Source: Agapanthus africanus (Eukaryota; Streptophyta; Magnoliopsida; Asparagales; Amaryllidaceae). From it: DNA of 64,000 bases. Location of the stretch: positions 333,198,583 through 333,262,582 of the forward strand of contig CM057337.1 of NCBI GenBank assembly GCA_030015575.1, written 5' to 3'. Position 1 is the first letter of the stretch; every line of letters begins with the position of its first letter. The notes beneath the pieces were generated by a model that worked only from the letters and a program-made list of their open reading frames with translations, was not told where the DNA came from and ran no database searches. The translations under genes were made by a program, and so were the position numbers. Shown here one piece after another: positions 55,591 to 64,000 of this stretch.

Positions 55591-55602
55591 TGGTATCAGA
55601 GC
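55591..55602 (+). other. Primer-binding site, A unit 2
   Basis: tggtatcagagc, one base after LTR2. Confidence 0.94.
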
Positions 55603-58448
55603 CTAGCTAGAGACTTAGGCGAAGTCTAGACGCAATTCGAAGCCCGAACGAACCCGAAACTCTAAACCTTATGAGCTCTCTGGACTTTTTCCGAAAATGG
55701 GGTTTTTTCCATATTAAAAATATTCAGAGAAATCGGCAGGAGAATGTAAGATTTACTGTGAAGTTCGATAGCACAATTCAATTGAACGGCCGCGGTTCCG
55801 CGGCACGAGCATGGCTCGTGCGGCGGTTCCGCGGTCGTACGGATCCACTGTTCAAAACTTTTCACACAGTAATTCTTACCTTGCAGTGCTGGAATTTCTG
55901 GGAATTTTTAATTATTATTCAAGTGTTGAATAATCTGGGATTGTTTTAGAGCTTCGGTGATTCGATCGGGGTATCAAATTTCGTCTTTAGTGTTTTTCCA
56001 GATAACTGTAGAATATGTTAAAGAGTTCGACCGGATATAAATACCCAAGTTTTCCCCTGCCGGAATAATTCCAAGTGTTGGATTTTTCTGTGGTTAAAAG
56101 ACGTTCTGAGTAGTGCAAGTAACGCGATGGTCCCTCTAGAAGACAACAAACCTTAACTCGATTATGTGACCGTCTTGAACTGCCCTTTGAACCTTCGGGT
56201 TTGGGGCAGTACGGCGTGCCACATGTGAGGCGTTGGCTTGACCCTTCTACGGCTGGACCGTTGGTACTGAGGTATGAAGTGAATGTCTTTGAACCTATTT
56301 CATGTGTTGATCGGTGTCGGGAAAACTTGGGTGTTCGAATGTTCGATCGGAAAGTTTGATATATTCTATTTATCCGAAATTGGATACAATAATTGGAATT
56401 CACAAACAGTTATGAGATAACTGGATGATTGTTATAAATCTAGCAGTTTAGTCCCGTACGATATTGAAAAGAGTTTTCGATAATGAGACTAAAATGCGGG
56501 GTTTGTAACTGTTAGGCATGTGATGTCTAAAGAAGTTGCGGATTCCAATTGTTGTAGTTTTACACTTTCTTTTCTGTGACCGTAAGTGTAGTATGTTCAT
56601 ATCGCCGGTTTCGTTGCTATACGTCAACGACAATTGGGGTATGCATACTTACTTACGTTGATGACATGTGATGTTATGTGTTGCTGGATATGTTATATTG
56701 GATCGTCGTATTCGAATAGCCGGGGGTTTTTATGTGAGATGAGTGTTTTTCATTTTCATTCATGTAAAAACTTGTATGTAATATTCTTTTATTTGGGGCA
56801 CTTCCAGGTAGCGGAAGTTGTCACCCTTTGTATATTATTTACTTTTCCGCATTAGGATAGACCCAAGGAGGGGAGCACAAGTAACCGGGTTCTGGGGTCC
56901 AGTGGGAGACCAACTCGAGGAGTCGAGTCCGGGTCTCCTAACCCTAGAATTGGCAGGGTTGCTTGCCGCTCTCGTAGGGGTCTAGGGGTGTGGGATTGGC
57001 TATTCATCACGACCGTGGAATCCGTGTTTTATACTGGCTCGTATTGAAAACACGGACGTCCTAATATATCCAATATTTCATATGTTTATTCTGCTGCGAT
57101 ATCTGTGTTCTTTTTCTGTGATGGATATTGTATATAGTACATATGATATATTATATAGACGTTACTTATGTTTTACACCCGCGCTAGCCCTGCCCTGCTC
57201 TGTCGTTAGTTACCTAACCTAACGGTGCACGAGGGGACATCGAGGCGAATGCGGATGGCATAAGTGTACGTCATATCTATCTGTGATGTTTAGGTATTTA
57301 AATGATGGGACTTCCTTAATGTGATTAATGAAAGGAAAGAAACCTAAGATGTTGTAGATTCAGATTTTAAATAAAACAGGTAGCTACAGTTCTTGCTTTG
57401 CATAGCGGTATATATGATATACCCCGCACCTCATTCGACGAGGAAAGGACCGAGATCCCTTCACCGGGAGTGACTCCTTTAGCAATAACTGGCAGATGCT
57501 ACACACTCGGTTTGCTTTTGACTGCTTTTGGGTTTTTTTTGCTTTGCACAGCGATATATATGATATATCCCGCACCTCATTCGACGAGGAAAGGACCGAG
57601 ATCCCTTCACCGGGAGTGACTCCTTTAGCAAAATCAGAAAAGCCTCAAAATCACTCCATTTCAAAATTTCATTTGATTCTACAACGATATCAAGTTCATT
57701 ACGCAATAGGTTTTCAGAAAAACCTGTCGTAGCCCTCCGTCATTTCAGATAAGTACTAGTTAGTATTCGTGCTACGTTTGTTGACTATGTTAAGGCGTAG
57801 TGTGCGGTAGCTAATTAGTGCTTATCTGTATAAGCATATGATGCGATTGGATTAGGGTAGTCGTGCGACTTTGTTGACTATGTTAAGGGTCGTGCGGGTG
57901 GGTTTAATTCAATCGGGAAATGACGGGTTGAACTTGACTAGCACTTATGATTTGTTGACTATGTTAAGGTCATATAGCTGCTAGGGGCAAAAGATTATCG
58001 GGAATTTCAAGTGTTGAAATTTGCAATGAGATTGCATACCTTCTATGAGATAGTTGGATCCCGATACCCACTGCGAGTAAGAGTTACTCCTGGGAGAGTT
58101 TTACACATTACAATTAGCCGATCAAGTAGGTGTCTAGAAAGGTGTTAACGAGGTTACGCCTCTGGGAAAACGAGGTTTACAGTAATTAGGTTCGTGCGAA
58201 AGCACGGGGGACCTCCCTCAAAGTACCGACACTGGCCTGGCTGAAAGATTGGCGAACTTGTAGTGTGTAATTAATCCCGGCTAGTCTTTCCTTTTAGGGT
58301 TTGGAGGAAGATTTGATAAAAAGCAGTGGGAGCCATCCTGATTAGATAAGATAATAACCAATCTGATCTTGCACGAGCATACGCTAAAGTGTTTTCTTCT
58401 CTCTCTCTCCAGGTAGCGACCATTTCATGCCTTAATAAAGATAATAAT
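55603..58448 (+). other. Structured leader of A unit 2, no gag
   Basis: I see no difference from unit 1 (shift 8,334). It holds the GC-rich hairpin (55789-55839), UUCG hairpin (56180-56209), duplicated module (57407-57626), three-hairpin block (57772-57974) and splice-like cag at 58412. Confidence 0.8.
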
Positions 58449-61400
58449 ATGGATGTATTGACCGAACCCGCATATTATACTGTGCTGGGGAACGTTGGTT
58501 CCGTTCTTACCTATAAGAGTTATAGGACTGAACAGGATATAGGGGAATACCAGGATTCCCATGCCACCCGAATGAAGAAAGTACATGTTGATGCATTTTC
58601 TTCGGGTGTGTTCGTTACCGAGAACTGTTTCTCTATTTGCTCTACGTCCTGGGTATTGGATACCGGGTCAGGATCCCATATATGTAATCAGTTACATGGG
58701 CTTAGGAAAGGTAGAGAACTTGGAGAAGGTGATAAAGACATTAAAGTTGAAAATGGTGCAATTGTTGCAGCTAAGACTGTCGGGGAATATCACCTTGTAT
58801 TACCAACTGGTAATACATTGGTTCTGAACGAATGCTATTACATGCCGAACCTGATATGCAACATTATATCAGTTTCTTTATTAAGTAAAGAGGGATATAA
58901 TTTTGTATTACAGGACAATGTTATGAACATTTTCCGTAACCAAAAGTTGGTTGGATCAGGCACGTTATGCAATGGCATTTATGTTCTAAATCAATCAACA
59001 GTTCTGAACATAACAAACACACACAAGAGGAAGAGTTCTGAACTCAACGAATCCTTCTTGTGGCATTGTAGACTGGGTCACATCAATGTGACACGACTGG
59101 CTAAGTTGCATAAAGATGGATATTTGAAACCTTTCGAATTTTCATCTTATGACACTTGCCAGTCATGTCTCAAAGGAAAGATGACCAAAACTCCGTTTAC
59201 GGGACACGGAGAAAGAGTTACCGAACTCTTGGGACTGATACATAGTGATGTATATGGTCCCATGTCTACACATGCCAGGGATGGTTCTTCGTACTTCATT
59301 ACATTCACTGACGATCTCTCTAGATTCGGATATGTGTTCCTAATGAAACACAAATCAGAAGCTTTTGAGAAATTTAGAGAATATAAACAAGAAGTCGAGA
59401 ACCAAACCGGAAAAAGTATTAAAATCCTTCGATCTGATCGAGGAGGTGAATACTTGAGCAATGAATTCCTTGACTTCCTAAAAGAGAATGGGATTCTCTC
59501 TCAGCTGACTCCTCCATATACACCACAGCACAACGGTGTATCTGAACGGAGGAACCGCACCCTATTAGATATGGTGCGCTCTATGATGAGCACAGCTGAG
59601 TTACCTATTTCCTTCTGGGGATATGCGCTGGAGACAGCAGCATACCTATTGAATCAAGTTCCATCTAAATCTGTACCTACCACACCATATGAGATATGGA
59701 GTGGGAAGAGACCATATTTTAAACGAGTTAAAATATGGGGTTGTCCGGCCTATGTCAAAAGACAAAATCCAGACAAACTCGAGGCACGGTCAGTTCTTTG
59801 CAAGTTTGTGGGATATCCTAAGAATTCCCAAGGATATTTTTTCTACCATGCTAAAGAACAAAAAGTGTTTGTTTCTCAATATGCCACCTTTTTAGAAAAG
59901 GAATTTCTTGAAAAAGAAATTAGTGGCAAAGTGGTAGAGCTGGAAGAGGTTCCAGATACACAAACAGTAACTGAAGATTTAGTGGAACCAGAAGATTCAG
60001 TAGCTCCCAATGAACCTCAGCCTCTCCGCCGATCTAGTAGGGTTCCTCGCCAACCTGAGAGATACTACGGTTTTCTCATGGACGGTGGGAGCGAGGATTG
60101 CATCATGGAGGATGATGACCCAACTAGCTTCGAGCAGGCCATCACGAGTAGGGACTCAGTGAAATGGCTGGATGCTATGCGGTCCGAGATGGAATCCATG
60201 TACACCAACAAAGTATGGACTTTGGAAGTTGCTCCTGAAGGGGTAAAACCCATTGGGAGCAAGTGGATCTTTAAGAAGAAACTTGGTGTAGATGGGAAAG
60301 TGGAGACTTTCAAAGCTAGACTTGTAGCAAAGGGTTTTCTTCAAAGACCAGGTGTGGACTATGACGAGACCTTTTCTCCAGTGGCTATGCTTAAATCCAT
60401 CCGAATCATGCTTGCCATTGCTGCCTTTCATGACTACGAAATCTGGCAAATGGATGTTAAGACCGCCTTTCTAAATGGTGATTTAGAAGAGTGCGTGTAC
60501 ATGACTCAGCCAGAGGGCTTCGTAGACAGTGAGAGCAGCGGGAAGGTGTGCAAGCTGCTTAAATCCATTTATGGATTAAAGCAAGCATCATGGAGTTGGA
60601 ACATCTGCTTTGACGTCGTTATCAAAGAGTTTGATTTCGTCAAAAATCCAGATGAACCTTGTATCTACAAGAAGGTGGCAGAGAGTAAGGTTGTCTTCCT
60701 CGTATTGTACGTGGACGACATACTCTTGATAGGAAATGATATTCCTATGCTGCAATCGGTCAAGCTCTTCTTATCACAAAGATTCTCAATGAAAGATCTT
60801 GGTGATGCCTCCTGCATATTGGGAATCAGGATCTATAGAGATAGATCCAAAAGGATTTTGGGATTGTCCCAATCCAGGTACATTGACACCATACTAAAGA
60901 GGTTTAGTATGGAAGAGTCCAAGCGTGGGAATTTGCCCACGATCTCTGGAGTCACTCTCTCCAAAGAGATGTCTCCTAAGACTGATTTGGAGAGAGCTCG
61001 CATGCAAGGGATACCCTATGCTTCGGCAGTAGGCTCTGTCATGTATGCGATGCTATGTACCAGACCCGATGTAGCATACTCACTAAGTATAGTGAGCAGG
61101 TATCAAGCTGATCCTGGAGAGAGTCACTGGACAGCTGTGAAGAGCATTCTCAAGTACTTGCGAAGGACTAGAGATATATTCTTGGTGTATGGTAACGGAG
61201 AACTCCAAGTGGAGTCCTTTACCGATTCCAGCTTCCAGAGTGATAAGGACGACTCTAAGTCGCAGTCGGGCTTTGTCTTTACCCTTTACGGAGGGGCGGT
61301 TAGATGGAAGAGTTCCAAGCAGGAAACCGTGGCAGACTCGACGATGGAGGCTGAATACATCGCTGCCAACGATGCTGCCAAAGAGGCTGTCTGGATCAAG

Positions 61401-61694
61401 AAGTTCATTACTGAACTTGGAGTGGTTCCATCCATTGAGCATCCAATACCTTTGTATTGCGATAACAATGGAGCGGTGGCTTTGGCCAAGGAACCCAGGT
61501 CCCATCAGCGGTCCAGACATATTCTGAGGCGGTATCACCTGATCCGGGAGATAGTTGATCGCCGGGAGATCGAGGTCAGGAGAGTTGACACGAAGAACAA
61601 CACGGCGGATCCACTCACGAAGGCCATTCCCCAGATACAGTTTGAGAGACTCTTCGGGATGCTCGGTATGCGATACTACAACAGCTGGCCCTAG
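58449..61694 (+). CDS. pol: Copia pol polyprotein, A unit 2 (intact)
   Basis: Same 1,081-residue product as unit 1 from the ATG at 58449, with the same protease, integrase, RT and RNase H motifs. I find two nucleotide differences in the coding region. One is silent (c at 60467 for t at 52133). The other changes AVSWKSSKQ to AVRWKSSKQ (codon at 61302-61304), in the conserved strand of RNase H just before the SKQETVADS motif. Serine or a small residue is usual there in copia, so the arginine may weaken RNase H; this is inference. Otherwise it appears complete. Gag is absent here too. Confidence 0.94.
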   Translation: MDVLTEPAYYTVLGNVGSVLTYKSYRTEQDIGEYQDSHATRMKKVHVDAFSSGVFVTENCFSICSTSWVLDTGSGSHICNQLHGLRKGRELGEGDKDIKVENGAIVAAKTVGEYHLVLPTGNTLVLNECYYMPNLICNIISVSLLSKEGYNFVLQDNVMNIFRNQKLVGSGTLCNGIYVLNQSTVLNITNTHKRKSSELNESFLWHCRLGHINVTRLAKLHKDGYLKPFEFSSYDTCQSCLKGKMTKTPFTGHGERVTELLGLIHSDVYGPMSTHARDGSSYFITFTDDLSRFGYVFLMKHKSEAFEKFREYKQEVENQTGKSIKILRSDRGGEYLSNEFLDFLKENGILSQLTPPYTPQHNGVSERRNRTLLDMVRSMMSTAELPISFWGYALETAAYLLNQVPSKSVPTTPYEIWSGKRPYFKRVKIWGCPAYVKRQNPDKLEARSVLCKFVGYPKNSQGYFFYHAKEQKVFVSQYATFLEKEFLEKEISGKVVELEEVPDTQTVTEDLVEPEDSVAPNEPQPLRRSSRVPRQPERYYGFLMDGGSEDCIMEDDDPTSFEQAITSRDSVKWLDAMRSEMESMYTNKVWTLEVAPEGVKPIGSKWIFKKKLGVDGKVETFKARLVAKGFLQRPGVDYDETFSPVAMLKSIRIMLAIAAFHDYEIWQMDVKTAFLNGDLEECVYMTQPEGFVDSESSGKVCKLLKSIYGLKQASWSWNICFDVVIKEFDFVKNPDEPCIYKKVAESKVVFLVLYVDDILLIGNDIPMLQSVKLFLSQRFSMKDLGDASCILGIRIYRDRSKRILGLSQSRYIDTILKRFSMEESKRGNLPTISGVTLSKEMSPKTDLERARMQGIPYASAVGSVMYAMLCTRPDVAYSLSIVSRYQADPGESHWTAVKSILKYLRRTRDIFLVYGNGELQVESFTDSSFQSDKDDSKSQSGFVFTLYGGAVRWKSSKQETVADSTMEAEYIAANDAAKEAVWIKKFITELGVVPSIEHPIPLYCDNNGAVALAKEPRSHQRSRHILRRYHLIREIVDRREIEVRRVDTKNNTADPLTKAIPQIQFERLFGMLGMRYYNSWP

Positions 61695-61708
61695 TGCAAG
61701 TGGGAGAT
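61695..61708 (+). other. Polypurine tract, A unit 2
   Basis: tgcaagtgggagat before LTR3. Confidence 0.88.
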
Positions 61709-63923
61709 TGTTAGTTGTATGTATGCCCTAGAGGCCAGTATTGTACAGATGTTGTATATTATATTGGATGCTTGGACATATATAGAGATGACTTTCTTGC
61801 TCGAGATGATAGTATGCTATCTGGTTACTCTTTATCTTAACATGTACACTAGTCTCTTTATACTGTCTTATAGTTACATGTTGGTAAAGCCCTTAGGATA
61901 TGTACTTGACTACCTGGACTATGATGCAGATCATACTAGTGGGGACATGGTAGTCCATAAGTACATCCTTCAAGGTCCCTAGTCGTGGGTGTATCGAGAC
62001 GGGGCATCGATATACCATAGTAGACTAGCGTATACGGTTCTCGACCCATGTGATGGGCGATGGATGATCCCATATCCATTGGTGTTTGACATCAGAGATG
62101 GTATACGGGTGCTCAGTGGAGACTGGGTACACTGGACGGACTCGCCGAGAACTCCCAGATGGTATTATACCTCACGTCAGATGGCAGTTCTCAGGTAACA
62201 CTTGTACAGGTTAGTCTGTAGACCCGAGATCGTCATAGAGTCTTGTGTGATTCCCACTGTGCTTTGATCTCCACCTTACCACGTCTATGAGGGCGTGCAA
62301 AACGGTGGTCTTTGGGCACAGTCCCGAGTCACATGGAGGCAATGAGCGATAGGAGGGGTTTCGTCTCTCCCGGTATTGGGGGTTGATGTTGCGCTGTGCT
62401 CGATTGGCCGTAACAGGGAAGTCCCTGGCCAGGGCTGATCAGAGATTTGCTGATAAGTGTTACCAGTAGTTTCTCGACCCGTTATGAGCCTCACATCAGC
62501 ACGACTTATCGGGTTATTGGGGTCTGACGTATACCACCCCTAGACTTGATATGCGACATATCAGACGAAGAGACCGGACTGTATGGTAAGTGTTACTGGT
62601 CGGATTCGCAGGAGTGTGAGCGGGCTAGCTCGTCGATCTTCTGATCGCTCAATACCCGGGTGGCCGTTACGTTTAGCAGACCGCTTGCGGCTTGTGGGTG
62701 CTTGATATGATCATCATCTGCTACCGGCGTATTGACGAGTCTTTAGAGTCCTACACAGAGGTTTCCTGGTTCAAGCGAAACGAAATAGGAGCGCATATGA
62801 GATATGTGCGGGACCGAGAATAATGCGTGTATGTGATACCGCATTTCATTCTCGCGATAAATGTTTCGATTGGTTATATTCGATATGACCTAGTTATCGA
62901 ATCATTGATTCGATAAATCGATACATTACATACTAGTCGGTTGTATGCGATATAACCGGATCATTGAATCAAGTGTTGATTTAATGATTTAATGTATAAT
63001 TATATATTTGATATATTACTTTGCATTAACTAGTATTGGTTCACTTTAAACGGATTTTTCTCACTTGGATTGCACATTGTATATGTGATATGCTTTCGTG
63101 CACTTTTTTGTATCATGTTTGATGATACTTGATCATTTAGTTAAGTGTATAGAATTAATCCATGGTTAATTTGATAATTAGGGTTTTGCATATTCATTTA
63201 TTTATTTATTTGTTTATTTATTTATTTGAAATGGATTAAGATAAGAATGGTGGCTTTATTTGTTTTATATTGAAGCTTCATGAAGCTTTGACTTTGCTAA
63301 CCATCCTTATCTTCATGCTTAACCCTAACCCATCCAAGTGACCATGGTTAATTCTCTACACTTAACCCTAGTTTAAGTTATGATAAGGATTTGGTTTTCT
63401 ATTTCTTTTTAATAGAACTTATCATAACTAGCTCATCTTCTTCTTCTTCTTCAAGCTTGCTACAACAATGGCAACTTGAGATCTAGTGAGATAAATCCAA
63501 TTCTAAAGTGAACCCACCTCCTATTTCTTCACCCTCTACCTCTTGCCAAGTTGTTTTGGGTGTTTACTTCACAAGTTTCACAAGTTTGTGAAGTCGGAGC
63601 TTGAGTTTGTGCAACCTCGACGTAGATCGTCTTTGACACAAAGCCGACGACCTATTCCGCTTGTTTTCCCGATGAAGCCGATGATCGAGTCGAGGATTCA
63701 TGATGGACAGCGAGGACATGACCACGTGGAGCTAAGGAGGTGGATATCCGGATCTACAAAGGTTGTAATTTCCGTATCCTAGTAGTTAAGTGTTAACTAA
63801 GTTTTCATTTCGCCTAAACATCTAGTTTAAGATCCGTAGTCTAGGGTTTCTCGGCACCAAAAATTTTAAATTGGCATGTTCGATGCCTTGTGAGACCACT
63901 ATAGGGTGCCTAGGAACCTTTCA
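61709..63923 (+). repeat. LTR3 (3' terminal) of copia A
   Basis: 2,215 bp ending ggaacctttca, followed by gaaca, the second copy of the target duplication. It differs from LTR1 at about five sites (near 0.2%). Confidence 0.95.
63272..63288 (+). promoter_or_regulatory. Perfect heat-shock element in A LTR3
   Basis: gaagcttcatgaagctt, as in LTR1 and LTR2. Confidence 0.6.
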
Positions 63924-63928
63924 GAACA

Positions 63929-64000
63929 ATCATGAAGACATCATTTATACCAAGTTTTGTATTACATTAAAATAACAATCTAGCATGATAGCGCCAATAT
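63929..64000. other. Right flank of element A
   Basis: 72 bases of A/T-rich DNA, the other side of the A target site. Nothing recognisable. Confidence 0.6.

Larger units (their letters stand above)
45041..63923 (+). mobile_element. Copia element A, tandem LTR-INT-LTR-INT-LTR
   Basis: Three LTRs of exactly 2,215 bp start at 45041, 53375 and 61709, giving a period of 8,334 bp twice. Only the outer ends carry a target duplication (gaaca at 45036-45040 and 63924-63928), so one insertion was later expanded. A single copy would be 10,549 bp. Both internal parts have PBS, structured leader, an intact pol frame and polypurine tract. LTR2 resembles LTR3 rather than LTR1 at five sites in its first 1 kb, as expected from unequal crossing-over between LTRs. 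Gag is not recognisable. Confidence 0.95.

Noticed and set aside
50115..61694. Two separate insertions of A side by side
   Set aside because: Two insertions would give four LTRs and two target duplications. There are three LTRs and one outer duplication.

Overview
This window is nuclear DNA from a flowering plant, made almost entirely of LTR retrotransposons inserted beside and inside one another. The evidence is several long-LTR Ty1/copia elements primed by initiator-Met tRNA (tggtatcagagc next to the LTR), Ty3/gypsy remnants of the Athila/Tat type, a solo LTR, a fold-back MITE-like element and many minisatellites. I see no ordinary host gene, no tRNA or rRNA gene and no CRISPR array. The species cannot be read from the sequence.

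Layout. 1-4236: decayed Athila-like gypsy 3' half (protease fragment, non-coding tail, LTR with TATA box). 4237-18410: Tat-like gypsy material without reverse transcriptase, with long LTR-like DNA rich in minisatellites and short hairpins, two related minus-strand ORFs (one intact, one broken), and a broken minus-strand gag region lying between two LTR segments in opposite orientation. 18527-38741: a minus-strand copia element (called C here) with target duplication atatc and decayed pol. Its 5' LTR is split by a plus-strand copia element (B, 27901-38316, target duplication tactc) whose pol is also decayed. 38742-41401: the old target DNA of C. 41412-44465: a diverged C-like LTR split by a solo LTR (41747-43958, target duplication accta). 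44500-44887: a palindromic MITE-like element. 45041-63923: copia A, arranged LTR-internal-LTR-internal-LTR with an exact 8,334-bp period and one outer target duplication (gaaca). It carries two nearly identical open pol genes of 1,081 codons.

How the parts relate. A, B and C share PBS, polypurine tract, pol homology and a leader of about 2-3 kb, but none has a recognisable gag. Only A has intact pol. B and C have decayed pol yet similar LTR pairs (about 8 differences in 2,232 bp and about 33 in 2,106 bp, counted by eye), so they were probably copied by proteins supplied in trans. A, B and the solo LTR carry a perfect heat-shock element.

Most unusual signal. The leaders of A, B and C hold short stem-loops at matching positions whose stems differ between families but still pair, by paired substitutions or G-U wobbles. 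There are three successive two-part hairpins (49438-49640 in A) and a duplicated hairpin module (49073-49292 in A). The same pattern, changing arms with kept pairing, appears in the unrelated gypsy LTR region (three modules of five hairpins at 4469-7555, and dozens of small palindromes at 10130-12380 and 17380-18135).
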